From NCBI GenBank assembly GCA_015075405.1, contig JABTUK010000004.1:1364001-1428000 (forward strand): a stretch of DNA of 64,000 bases, read 5' to 3'. How positions within the stretch are numbered: position 1 is the stretch's first letter; every line of letters begins with the position of its first letter. The notes under the pieces are model-generated. The model had not been told where the DNA came from. It did no database searches and saw only the letters and a program-made list of their open reading frames with translations. The stretch comes from Anaerolineales bacterium (GTDB taxonomy: Bacteria > Chloroflexota > Anaerolineae > 4572-78 > J111). This document shows, piece by piece, positions 9,669 through 17,534 of the stretch. Made by a program: the position numbers and the translations under genes.

Positions 9669-10349
9669 ATGCGTGTATTAATTGTCGAAGATGAAGCCCG
9701 AATTGCCCGCTTCTTAAAAAAAGGGTTAGAAGAAGAGAGTTATGCGGTGGATGTCGCCACCGACGGCTCGGCAGCGCTGGATTGGGTGGCCGGAGCCAGC
9801 TACGACCTGATCCTGTTAGATGTTATGCTGCCCGGCCTGAACGGTTTTGAAGTCTGCCGTATCTTGCGCCAGCGTGGCATTACCACCCCTATTTTGATGC
9901 TGACCGCCCGCGACGAGGTGGACGATCGGGTAACGGGCTTAGACGCCGGGGCGGATGATTATCTACCCAAGCCCTTTGCTTTTAAGGAATTATTGGCCCG
10001 GCTGCGGGCGCTCACCCGCCGGACAACCGCGGCTGCCACCCCGGAGACGGTATTGAAGCTGGCCGATTTGACTCTGGATACCATCACCCATCGAGCCAGG
10101 CGAGGCGAACGCGAGATCGAACTGACGGCCAAAGAATATGCCTTGCTGGAATACCTGCTACGGCACGCGCACCGTCCCCTCAGCCGCACCCTTATCCGTG
10201 AAAGTATTTGGGGCTACGATTACTACGGCGCATCCAACGTGGTGGATGTTTATGTGCGCCATTTGCGCCAAAAATTGGAGGCGCACGGAGAGCCGCCGCT
10301 CATTCACACGGTACGCGGGGTGGGCTACAAGGCCGACGAGGCCGAATGA
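9669..10349 (+). CDS. OmpR/PhoB-family response regulator
   Basis: A 226-aa DNA-binding response regulator. The receiver domain (1-120) has the acidic pair in LIVEDEARI, the phospho-acceptor in [14 protein letters not shown], Thr in LMLTARD and Lys in YLPKPF; the winged-helix effector domain (about 130-224) ends in DVYVRHLRQKLE and TVRGVGYK, typical of the family. The gene overlaps the kinase gene by four bases (ATGA), a standard cognate pair arrangement. OmpR/PhoB regulators bind direct repeats at 11-bp period, which is what is found in three promoters here including its own; the link is inferred, not shown. Confidence 0.95.
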   Translation: MRVLIVEDEARIARFLKKGLEEESYAVDVATDGSAALDWVAGASYDLILLDVMLPGLNGFEVCRILRQRGITTPILMLTARDEVDDRVTGLDAGADDYLPKPFAFKELLARLRALTRRTTAAATPETVLKLADLTLDTITHRARRGEREIELTAKEYALLEYLLRHAHRPLSRTLIRESIWGYDYYGASNVVDVYVRHLRQKLEAHGEPPLIHTVRGVGYKADEAE

Positions 10350-11785
10350 ACATTCGTCTTCGCCTGACCCTTTGGTATACGATTATCCTGGTGTTGATCC
10401 TGGTTGTTTTTGGCGCAGCCGTTTATATCGGGTTGAGCCGCAGTTTGATAGCTACCTTAGATAACCATTTGCAGCGTGAAGCCGGACAACTGATTGGCGG
10501 CATAAATTTTGAAACCGAGGATGAGCATGAAGATGACGAAGAGGACGAGCAAGAACACCGGAATCCCCAACTTTCATTGAGGTACCGGCCGGAAGAAGGT
10601 GTACTGTGGCGGGTGCTTGATGACCGGGGCCGGCCGTTGATTGACTCTGGTTATCTTGACGGTGTAGCCATAAACCCCAACCTTATCACTTCCGACTACG
10701 CTCGCTTTGAGTACACAACCCTGACCAGCGGTATCCCCCTCCGTCTTTACAGTGTACCTTTTGTCATCGAAGGCCGGGGGGCTGGAATCGTGCAGGTAGG
10801 TGAAAGTTATGCTCATATCCAGGAAGTTGAGCTGCGGTTGATCTGGCTACTGGGCCTGGGTGTTCCCTTTACCCTGCTGGCGTCCAGCGCCGGAGGCTGG
10901 TTTTTAGCCGGCCGCGCCCTCAATCCGATTGACCGGATAACCCGCGCTGCTCAACAGATTAGCGCCGACGACCTGCACCAGCGGCTCGACCTCAAACTGC
11001 CCAACGATGAAGTGGGGCGGCTGGCGGTCACGTTTGACCAGATGCTGGCCCGGCTGGAGGATGCCTTTGAACGACAAAAACGCTTTATTGCCGACGCCTC
11101 GCATGAACTGCGCACGCCGCTGACCATTCTCAAAGGCGATGTCGAAGTGGCGCTCCACCGCCCCCGCGCCGCCGCCGAATACCGAGAAACGCTGGAAATG
11201 GTCAATCAAACGGCCGACCGGCTCACCTCATTGGTCGAAGAGTTATTTTTGCTGGCCCGCGCCGACAATCAGCAGTACCCTTTACAGCTTGAGTCCTTCG
11301 ACCTGTCGGAATTGCTCAAGCAGCAGGTAGCCGCGTTATCGCCTCGGGCGGCCAGCCATAATATCAGCTTGAGCCTAAACGCGCCGGATACTCTGCTTAT
11401 GGTGGCCGACCCGGCTAAATTGACCCGCTTGTTCCTCAACTTGCTTGATAACGCCCTCAAATATTCTAACCCCGGCGATACGGTCAGCGTGACAGTTGTG
11501 ACGCACAACGGCCAGGCCCGGATTGCCATCACCGATACCGGCCCCGGCATTGCCCCCGAACATCTGCCTCATTTGTTTGAGCGATTTTATCGGGTAGACA
11601 AAGCTCGCTCCCGCCAGGCTGCTGCCAACGATAAGGGAGGGACCGGGTTAGGTCTCGCCATTGCCGATTGGCTGGTGAAAGCGCACGGCGGCTGCATCGA
11701 AGTGGCCAGCCAGGTAGGCCAGGGCAGCACCTTTACTGTCTGGCTGCCCCTTAAACCGCCAGCCGCCGGTAAAAATTCCCGTTAA
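10346..11785 (+). CDS. Sensor histidine kinase, HAMP-HisKA-HATPase, acidic sensor domain
   Basis: A 479-aa inner-membrane kinase: TM1 (about residues 10-32), an outside sensor domain (33-165), TM2 (166-190), HAMP, HisKA with [14 protein letters not shown], and HATPase with NLLDNALKYS and [13 protein letters not shown]. The sensor begins with an unusual run of acidic and His residues (EDEHEDDEEDEQEHR, about residues 55-70), which could bind a metal cation; this is inference. The real start is ATG 10346, overlapping the regulator stop. The gene is followed by a terminator at 11806, closing the cyclase-regulator-kinase operon. Confidence 0.93.
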   Translation: MNIRLRLTLWYTIILVLILVVFGAAVYIGLSRSLIATLDNHLQREAGQLIGGINFETEDEHEDDEEDEQEHRNPQLSLRYRPEEGVLWRVLDDRGRPLIDSGYLDGVAINPNLITSDYARFEYTTLTSGIPLRLYSVPFVIEGRGAGIVQVGESYAHIQEVELRLIWLLGLGVPFTLLASSAGGWFLAGRALNPIDRITRAAQQISADDLHQRLDLKLPNDEVGRLAVTFDQMLARLEDAFERQKRFIADASHELRTPLTILKGDVEVALHRPRAAAEYRETLEMVNQTADRLTSLVEELFLLARADNQQYPLQLESFDLSELLKQQVAALSPRAASHNISLSLNAPDTLLMVADPAKLTRLFLNLLDNALKYSNPGDTVSVTVVTHNGQARIAITDTGPGIAPEHLPHLFERFYRVDKARSRQAAANDKGGTGLGLAIADWLVKAHGGCIEVASQVGQGSTFTVWLPLKPPAAGKNSR

Positions 11786-11805
11786 CCCTCCGGCGAGAGT
11801 AGTTT

Positions 11806-11840
11806 CAGGCGTCCAAAGTACATTTTGGACGCCTGTTTTT
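11806..11840 (+). terminator. Terminator of the cyclase/two-component operon
   Basis: CAGGCGTCCAAA (11806-11817) pairs with TTTGGACGCCTG (11824-11835), followed by TTTTT. Confidence 0.9.
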
Positions 11841-11870
11841 ATTTGGGTGTAACCCAATAAATAGGCGATG

Positions 11871-11913
11871 CCAGAAATTGGAGTCCAAAGCTTGCTTTGG
11901 ACTCCATCTCTGA
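11871..11913. repeat. Palindrome GGAGTCCAAAGC-TT-GCTTTGGACTCC
   Basis: Perfect 12-bp arms at 11880-11891 and 11894-11905. Truncated relatives occur at 44530-44550 and inside the coding sequence at 31415-31437. The 390-bp gap 11786-12194 holds this, the terminator, a family 2 palindrome and promoter B, and no gene. Confidence 0.75.
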
Positions 11914-11944
11914 AATTAACACCCCACAACCAACGACCCATTGT

Positions 11945-12077
11945 AACTGCTCAAGCATGTCATTTCGACCGAAGGGAGAAATCTCTGATGCCTATATAAC
12001 ACTGTAAGGATTTTTCGGTCTACGGCCTCGAAACTTGTCCTGAGCATGCCGAAGGATGACATGAGGGCTGAGCAGTT
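11945..12077. repeat. Palindromic repeat, family 2, copy 1 (GTCATTTCGA type)
   Basis: Ends are AACTGCTCA and TGAGCAGTT; inside the left end is ATGTCATTTCGACC with matching GATGACATGAGGG on the right. Related copies are at 14293-14401, 40749-40870 and, diverged, 50455-50548. Such elements have no ORF and look like dispersed non-autonomous units. Confidence 0.75.
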
Positions 12078-12084
12078 GCCGCCC

Positions 12085-12142
12085 ATTTATGAAAAAATTG
12101 TCATTAAGAGTTCACCAGTTTTTCATGGCTGCCCGTTACACT
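12085..12142 (+). promoter_or_regulatory. Regulon promoter B: 11-bp TCA repeats plus -10
   Basis: Repeats start at 12101 (TCATTA), 12112 (TCACCA) and 12123 (TCATGG), then TACACT at 12137-12142, 14 bp after the third start. The upstream block 12085-12105 is identical over 21 bp to 20417-20437 at promoter C. It would initiate near 12149 and drive the genes from 12195 onward. Confidence 0.68.
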
Positions 12143-12194
12143 CAAGGACATAGGTTGAAATTACACCCTCACGAAATTGAAAGGAGTATTGACG

Positions 12195-12677
12195 ATGAAA
12201 TATTTAGGAGTCTGGCTGGCCGGCGGAGTTACGCTCATGGTTATTCTGGCGGTTGGCATTTTTAGTTTTTTGCCTCAGGAAACGCCGCCGCAACCGGCGG
12301 TGGTTGTGCCTGCCCCGCCCACAGCCGTGCAGCTTCAGGCAAATTTAGCCGAGCGTGAGGCCACTTATCAAAGCCAAATTAATCAACTTAACCAAACCCT
12401 GCAAGAGCGGCGGGCCACTTATCAGCAGCAGCTCCAGGAGATGAGCCTCCAATTAACGGCGGCGCAAAATCAGCTCCAGGAACTAAAGGCGCAGGAGCAG
12501 AACTTATTGGTCCAGGCTGCTCAACTCGAAACGACACGGGCCGAGCGCCTGGCGGCTTATCAAGCCCAGTTGGAACAAGCTCAGGCGCAAGCCAATACCC
12601 GCCATGCCCAATGGCAAGCCCAACTTAATGAGGCCCAAACCAAGCTGGCCGAAGCCCAAACGCAGTTGGGACAATAG
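12195..12677 (+). CDS. Membrane-anchored coiled-coil protein
   Basis: A 160-aa protein of unknown family: one N-terminal membrane helix (about residues 5-27), a short Pro-rich stretch, then a Gln/Ala/Glu-rich coiled coil from about residue 45 to the end, with heptad-like units such as LNQTLQERRATYQQQLQEM. The start is ATG 12195 with AAGGAG at 12181-12186; the longer frame from 12177 would start before the ribosome site. First gene behind promoter B. The next gene has the same plan (one helix plus coiled coil), so the two may form a hetero-oligomeric stalk at the membrane. That is inference. Confidence 0.75.
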   Translation: MKYLGVWLAGGVTLMVILAVGIFSFLPQETPPQPAVVVPAPPTAVQLQANLAEREATYQSQINQLNQTLQERRATYQQQLQEMSLQLTAAQNQLQELKAQEQNLLVQAAQLETTRAERLAAYQAQLEQAQAQANTRHAQWQAQLNEAQTKLAEAQTQLGQ

Positions 12678-12722
12678 TTAACGAAAAAGTCGCAGGGGTC
12701 ATAAGGTCGCAGGTATCCCTGT

Positions 12723-12749
12723 TTACCGTCTACCGTCTACTGTCTACTA
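12723..12749. repeat. Short tandem heptamer GTCTACC/GTCTACT
   Basis: Three to four units of a 7-bp motif between two genes. The same motif, in either strand, recurs at 35689-35717 and 46279-46297. Confidence 0.65.
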
Positions 12750-12767
12750 TTTACGAGGAGATTTCTC

Positions 12768-13487
12768 ATGAAACGAAGTGTAAGCTTAATTCTGGCCGGC
12801 GGATTGACGGCCCTGATTGGAATCACCATTTTTGTGCTCGGTTTTTCGGCTGTCATTACTCCCATCCAGGCCGGAGCTGACAATTTGATGGGAGTTGATG
12901 TGCCGATCCCCACACAAGCGCAACTCCCACAAGTAGATGTGGAAGCGACCGCCCAGGCTATTCAGTATCAAAATCAGCAGACCGAGAGCCAGGCCCTTAT
13001 GCAAGAACGGGAAGCCGCCTTGCAGGCCCAAATCGAGCAGAGCCAGCAGGCTGTTAGCGAGTTGGATAACGTCTCGCAGGCCCAACTGGCCAAAATGCGG
13101 GCCGAATTAGTGGAGCTGAAAGCTCAAATTGACCAGGTCACGGCCAGTAATCAAGCCACACAAGCCCACGTGGAGCAACTCCAGCAGACCATTCAGAATG
13201 ATGATACGGTCTATCAAAACCAACTGGCGACGCTCCAGGCCAATCTGACCCAGGCCGAGAATCAAATCAAACAGGAAACGGAAACGGTTTATGCCCAGTT
13301 GCAGGCTGCTTACGATCAAATTGCTCAACGCCAGGCAGCAGCGGCCCAGGCTGCGGCAGCTCAGGCGGCAGCTAGTAGTGGCAGCGGTGGAGGCGGGTCA
13401 CACGATGACGATGACCACGAAGATAATGAGCGCGGTGACGATGATCATGAAGATGGTGACCACGGGGAAGGGGAGGATGACGATTAA
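12768..13487 (+). CDS. Coiled-coil membrane protein with Asp/His-rich tail
   Basis: A 239-aa protein with an N-terminal membrane helix (about residues 8-30), a long coiled coil (about 65-200, Gln/Ala/Glu rich), a glycine-serine hinge and a C-terminal tail of about 28 residues made almost only of Asp, Glu, His and Gly (HDDDDHED, GDDDHEDGDHGEGEDDD). The tail looks like a metal-cation binding tract; no known family was recognised. ATG 12768 follows GGAGA. Part of operon 2, next to a similar coiled-coil gene. The acidic-His tract echoes those in the kinase sensor (10346-11785) and the haem protein (14501-15040). Confidence 0.75.
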   Translation: MKRSVSLILAGGLTALIGITIFVLGFSAVITPIQAGADNLMGVDVPIPTQAQLPQVDVEATAQAIQYQNQQTESQALMQEREAALQAQIEQSQQAVSELDNVSQAQLAKMRAELVELKAQIDQVTASNQATQAHVEQLQQTIQNDDTVYQNQLATLQANLTQAENQIKQETETVYAQLQAAYDQIAQRQAAAAQAAAAQAAASSGSGGGGSHDDDDHEDNERGDDDHEDGDHGEGEDDD

Positions 13488-13536
13488 TAGACCCAATCCG
13501 CTATATCAAACCACTACTAATAGAGGGAAAGTACCC

Positions 13537-14283
13537 ATGACCACCTTATCAAGGTTCACAAAATCACTGGCTAAACAATCATCTCCGGGTATGCTGACTC
13601 TCCTGGGTTTAGCCGGCCTGCTGACAGGATGCAACACCGCTCTGGCCCAGAATAACGACGCGCCAACGCCAACTCTGCCGATTTTACCAACCCTCCGGGC
13701 CACGCCGACGCCATTGGCCGCTCGCCCTGACCCTTCACCTCAGCCGACGGCGACCCTCTGGCCGACGATGACGCCCTGGCCCACCGCCACGCCCTGGCCG
13801 ACTCCGGCAGCCTGGCAGCCTATCCTGGCCCCCTTACCAACTCTGGCCCCCCTACCCGTTGTTCCTCCCGGTCCGGTTCAGCCGGGTGGAGTCGGGCCGG
13901 TCAGTTATACGCCGCCGGATGGGGTGGATGTATTTGGCAATGTTCAGTTACGCTGGACTTACCATAGCCCGTTGGCTGAAGACGAGTTTTTCGATATCAA
14001 GATCAAACCCGCCGGCAGCAACGATTCGGCTTTTGTGGCCTGGTCAAAAACACCCGAATATATGCTTCAGCCCTGGAGCGGCTGGCAGCCGGGCCTCTAC
14101 ACCTGGCAAATTGGAATTGTCAAAGGTTATCTCGAAGGCGAAACCAAACATTTCATCGCCGACACCGGCCGCGACAGCCAACCCTTCCTGATCAAGTGGC
14201 AGGCCGCGGGTGGCGGTGGTGGTGGGGGCGGTGGTGGTGGGGGCAGCGGCGGCGGTGGTGGAAATTCGTCGGGTGGATCATAA
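13537..14283 (+). CDS. Pro/Thr-rich lipoprotein with poly-Gly C-terminus
   Basis: A 248-aa exported lipoprotein: leader with lipobox LTGC (Cys about residue 32), a Pro/Thr/Trp-rich linker (about 40-110), an Ig/Fn3-like domain (about 120-225: VQLRWTYHSPLAEDEFFDIKI, GLYTWQIGIVKGY) and a C-terminal glycine tract ending NSSGGS. The Ig-like domain resembles carbohydrate- or protein-binding modules in Chloroflexota surface proteins, but no enzyme motif is present. ATG 13537 is preferred over longer starts because GAGGGAAAG lies before it and the lipoprotein leader follows directly. The terminal GGS is shared with the protein at 21528-21980. Confidence 0.78.
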   Translation: MTTLSRFTKSLAKQSSPGMLTLLGLAGLLTGCNTALAQNNDAPTPTLPILPTLRATPTPLAARPDPSPQPTATLWPTMTPWPTATPWPTPAAWQPILAPLPTLAPLPVVPPGPVQPGGVGPVSYTPPDGVDVFGNVQLRWTYHSPLAEDEFFDIKIKPAGSNDSAFVAWSKTPEYMLQPWSGWQPGLYTWQIGIVKGYLEGETKHFIADTGRDSQPFLIKWQAAGGGGGGGGGGGGSGGGGGNSSGGS

Positions 14284-14292
14284 CTGTTTTGT

Positions 14293-14401
14293 AACTGCTC
14301 AGCCCTCATGTCATTTCGAGGCCGTAGGCCGAGAAGTCCCTACCGCTACATCGGCCTCAGAGATTTCTCCCTTTGGTCGAAATGACATGGCTGAGTAGTT
14401 A
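14293..14401. repeat. Palindromic repeat, family 2, copy 2
   Basis: AACTGCTCAGCCCTCATGTC on the left and GACATGGCTGAGTAGTT on the right, with TCATTTCGAGG/GGTCGAAATGA inside. It separates the lipoprotein and haem-protein genes of operon 2. Confidence 0.8.
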
Positions 14402-14500
14402 CACTGTTTTTAACAAATAATATAAATGAAACACGCAAGACGCAACACGCTTTGATTAATTTAAATCGTGAAAACTCTAAAACTCAGAAGGAGCACAGCT

Positions 14501-15040
14501 ATGTCAAAATATCGCAAACTCATTCTCCAAATTGTGGCCGGATTGGCCGTGATAGGTGTAATCGGTTTTATCGCCATCCAGTTTGTGCCGGTTGATAAAA
14601 CGAACCCTCCGGTAATGAATGAACCCAAGTGGGATTCCCCCCAAACCCAGACCCTGGCCGAACGGGCTTGCTACGACTGTCACAGCAATCAAACCAAATG
14701 GCCCTGGTACTCTAATGTTGCCCCCGTTTCCTGGGTCTTAGCCCATAATGTGAAAGAGGGCCGCGCCAAGCTTAATTTTTCCGAGTGGGGTTTGAATAAT
14801 GGCAGCGGTGGTGAAGTCAGAGGTGAAAATGAAGAAGCTGAGGAACATGAAGATAGAGAGGGTAGGGAAGGCGTCGAAGTAGATGAGATTGTCGAGACAG
14901 TCCAAGAAGGGGAAATGCCGCCTCAGGATTATGTAATTATGCACCCCGAAGCCCATCTGACCGAGGCCGAAATTCAAGCCTTGATTACTGGCTTGAAAGC
15001 TACCTTTGGCAGCGGCGCTGAAGGCGCCAGGCTCAAATGA
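14501..15040 (+). CDS. Haem-binding domain protein, membrane anchored
   Basis: A 179-aa protein of the Haem_bd family (PF14376-like): N-terminal membrane helix (about residues 10-28), a single c-type haem motif CYDCH within ERACYDCHSNQTKWPWYSN (about residues 60-78), and the family ending GEMPPQDYVIMHPEAHLT. Such proteins act in the cell envelope as small cytochromes or haem sensors. About 30 residues rich in Glu, His and Asp (EEAEEHEDREGREG) are inserted between the two conserved blocks and are unusual for the family. ATG 14501 has AAGGAG at 14488-14493. Fourth gene of operon 2. Confidence 0.87.
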   Translation: MSKYRKLILQIVAGLAVIGVIGFIAIQFVPVDKTNPPVMNEPKWDSPQTQTLAERACYDCHSNQTKWPWYSNVAPVSWVLAHNVKEGRAKLNFSEWGLNNGSGGEVRGENEEAEEHEDREGREGVEVDEIVETVQEGEMPPQDYVIMHPEAHLTEAEIQALITGLKATFGSGAEGARLK

Positions 15041-15161
15041 GCCTTCTAAGCAATTTTCAGAATTAACCCACGAATTTTACATAAAAATATTCGACAGGAT
15101 TTACAAAATTAACAGTGAAGATTTTGGATTTTGAAACAAACGGTGAGGAGGTTAACCAATG

Positions 15162-15265
15162 GAACCTAACCCCAATACTATTCAAATAACGTAGTTTAGC
15201 CCCTTGCGGGCGGGCACGAGGCCCTATACTACGGCCTTATTTGAAAAGTATTGAACCTAACCCCA
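15162..15265. mobile_element. Small palindromic element flanked by 12-13-bp direct repeats
   Basis: An element of about 79 bp (15174-15252) with terminal inverted repeats AATACTATTCAAATAA and TTATTTGAAAAGTATT. Direct repeats GAACCTAACCCCA flank it at 15162-15174 and 15253-15265, consistent with a target-site duplication. It has no ORF, so it would be a non-autonomous insertion. It lies between a strong ribosome site plus ATG (15159) and the present start of the following gene. Confidence 0.7.
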
Positions 15266-15291
15266 CTTTTTTCGACAAGGGAGATACAATA

Positions 15292-17304
15292 ATGAACAAG
15301 TTACCTCATCAAATTATTCTCAGAGCCCTGGCCGCCGCTATGATCGTGGGTTTGGTTCTCTCGTTGGAGCTGATTACGGCCCCCCAAATAGTCCAACAGC
15401 AAAACACAAGGGGCCTGAGCATTGTGGTCCGCATGCCGCTTCACCTGACAAGTGATGAAAGCATCGAGGCGCTGGTCAATCGTTTTGCCGAACGGGGAGT
15501 GCAACGAGTCTGGGTTCAGATGAAGCAGGACGAAACCGATGAGTTTATTGCCGGCAGCCTCTTTTATCCCAGCAACCTTGCCCCGGTCGCGGCCGGCTTT
15601 GAAGATAACCGGCTTGGCCGCTTTATCGAGGCGCTGGCCGCGCACGGCATCGAGCCGCTGGCCTGGCTGCCGGTTTTGCACGACCGGCAAGCCTGGGAAA
15701 TGCACCCGGACTGGCGCGCTGTTACGATTGCTAAGGATGGCAAGACCGTAGTTCAAGAAGATTGGCTCTGTCCTAACCACCCAGAAGTGGCGCAGTACCA
15801 GGCCGAAATTGCCCGCGAAGTGGTGGATCGCTTCCCCGCTCTCAAAGGGCTTTATCTCGACTTCATTCGCTACGACGACGACTTTTCCTGCGCCTGCCCC
15901 CTATGCTTGACTGAATTGGCAGAGCGGGTCAACTGGCAAGAACGCATGGGACGGCCGCTCGAGCCCGGCGATATACTCCGTGCGGCCGAAAAGAGTGATA
16001 GTTTATGGCAGGCCTGGACCGGCATGCGCGCCGAGAAAATTGTCTCTGTGGTTGACACAATCCGTGATGCCGTTGACGAGGCCCGTCCAGACTTTCACAT
16101 GGGGGCCTTTGTGCTGCCCTTCAGCAGCGATTATTACGAGCTTAATACCCAATCCGGCCAGGACCTGGAGCGAATGTCCCAGGCCGGGCTGGACGAGATT
16201 GTTCTGATGGGCTACTGGGATGACTGGGAACTCAGTCCCTGGTGGGTCCGCCGCAGCCTAGAGACTGCGGACGATCTGGTGGGGGATAATGCTGACCTCA
16301 CTTTTGTGCTCGATGGCGATATGGGGGTTCGGCGCACCCGCCTGACCCTGGAGGCTTTGGGCGATTGGGCTTCAGAGGCCGGTTGGTTTCACTATGGACA
16401 TTGGTCGGATAGCGAGTTCGACCGGCTGCAGCGAGCCGTTGATGGTTTTTATCAAGAAGGGCCGATGCCCAGGCCGGATCAAGTGTCTGTGGTTATCCGC
16501 ATAGACACCGAGCCAGACTACCAGCCCAGCTACGACGCCGTGAAACCGGAGATGATCGAGACACTTCTCACGCTTTTTGCAGAAGAAGAGGTAAAGGCTA
16601 CGTTCATTACCGTCGGCAAGCTGGCCGAGTTGCAGCCAGATGTTTTGCGCCGGGCAGTTGAACAGGGGCACGAGATTGGCTCTCACGCCTATAACCATGA
16701 GCAGATCGACTCGCTCGCTCTGGATAAACAAATCGCCGCCGTTGACCACGGGCTGGACGCCCTGGGCGCTCTGGGGTTTCAGGTCTATGGTTTTGGCGCT
16801 CCGCGTAACAGCATCACCGATGAAGCGCGGGACCGCCTGATGGAATGGAACCTTGAATACGATGGCTCGGCTGCCTACGACCCCTTAAGCAGTTTCATGG
16901 ATGTTCAATATGTAGGCCACTCGCAGGGTAAACAGGCCCGCATTTTGGTCATTCCTTTTATCATGCCCAACGATTGGGATGCCCGTTACGAGGCGGGTAT
17001 ATCCGCCCCTGAGATGCTCAAAGCCTGGCAGCAACGATTGGACCGAGTCATTGAACTGGGAGAACCCGTGTTCGTTCTTGACATTCACCAGTGGTCCGCC
17101 AGCCAACCCGACAATTTAACCGCGCTGCGCGACTTTATCCGTTATGTGAAGAGCCGCCCGGAGTGTCGCCTGGTCACCCTGCGGGAAGCGGCTCGCCATG
17201 CCCGTGAAGTGTTGGACCGCTATGAACTGCCCGCCCCCACCAGCGGCGACCAGAAACCTCCCTTACCAGCGCCGCAAGTTCAATTTGTAACAGGAGTACA
17301 GTAA
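15292..17304 (+). CDS. PgaB-like protein: glycoside-hydrolase-like domain + NodB deacetylase
   Basis: A 670-aa exported protein. After a signal anchor (about residues 8-28) comes a (beta/alpha)8 glycosidase-like domain (about 40-390; GLYLDFIRYDDD resembles the active-site strand of the PgaB C-terminal domain), then a polysaccharide deacetylase (NodB) domain (about 405-610) with the Asp motif IRIDTEPD and the metal His pair in GSHAYNHEQ. PgaB/IcaB-type enzymes de-N-acetylate poly-N-acetylglucosamine. The domain order is the reverse of E. coli PgaB. ATG 15292 has GGGAG upstream. It overlaps the next gene by one base; a PgaC-like synthase follows, supporting an exopolysaccharide role. Confidence 0.8.
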   Translation: MNKLPHQIILRALAAAMIVGLVLSLELITAPQIVQQQNTRGLSIVVRMPLHLTSDESIEALVNRFAERGVQRVWVQMKQDETDEFIAGSLFYPSNLAPVAAGFEDNRLGRFIEALAAHGIEPLAWLPVLHDRQAWEMHPDWRAVTIAKDGKTVVQEDWLCPNHPEVAQYQAEIAREVVDRFPALKGLYLDFIRYDDDFSCACPLCLTELAERVNWQERMGRPLEPGDILRAAEKSDSLWQAWTGMRAEKIVSVVDTIRDAVDEARPDFHMGAFVLPFSSDYYELNTQSGQDLERMSQAGLDEIVLMGYWDDWELSPWWVRRSLETADDLVGDNADLTFVLDGDMGVRRTRLTLEALGDWASEAGWFHYGHWSDSEFDRLQRAVDGFYQEGPMPRPDQVSVVIRIDTEPDYQPSYDAVKPEMIETLLTLFAEEEVKATFITVGKLAELQPDVLRRAVEQGHEIGSHAYNHEQIDSLALDKQIAAVDHGLDALGALGFQVYGFGAPRNSITDEARDRLMEWNLEYDGSAAYDPLSSFMDVQYVGHSQGKQARILVIPFIMPNDWDARYEAGISAPEMLKAWQQRLDRVIELGEPVFVLDIHQWSASQPDNLTALRDFIRYVKSRPECRLVTLREAARHAREVLDRYELPAPTSGDQKPPLPAPQVQFVTGVQ

Positions 17305-17534
17305 TGAGCCAGATATTTCGTCCCGTTGTTAATATTCTGCTTGGCCTGGGTTATATGTTCGGCCTGGTATTGGTTTGGCTTGGGTTGGAGGCGCTCACCA
17401 TCGAGCGCGATGAGGTTATTTGGGGTCTCCTCCAGGTTGCCTGTGGGGTGATCCTGTGGGCTTTGCTTAACGGGGTGGGGCGCTGGTGGGTACGTTTCAT
17501 TTTTCTACAGAAAGAAAGAGGGCAGGAGCTATGA
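17304..17534 (+). CDS. Small two-helix membrane protein, PgaD-like position
   Basis: A 76-aa protein with two membrane helices (about residues 10-30 and 38-60) and a basic C-terminus. Sequence similarity to PgaD is not evident to me; the assignment rests on size class, topology and position between the deacetylase and the synthase. In E. coli PgaD is a two-helix partner that works with PgaC. The start ATG 17304 shares one base with the previous stop, and its stop overlaps the next ATG by four bases, so the three genes are translationally coupled. Confidence 0.6.
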   Translation: MSQIFRPVVNILLGLGYMFGLVLVWLGLEALTIERDEVIWGLLQVACGVILWALLNGVGRWWVRFIFLQKERGQEL

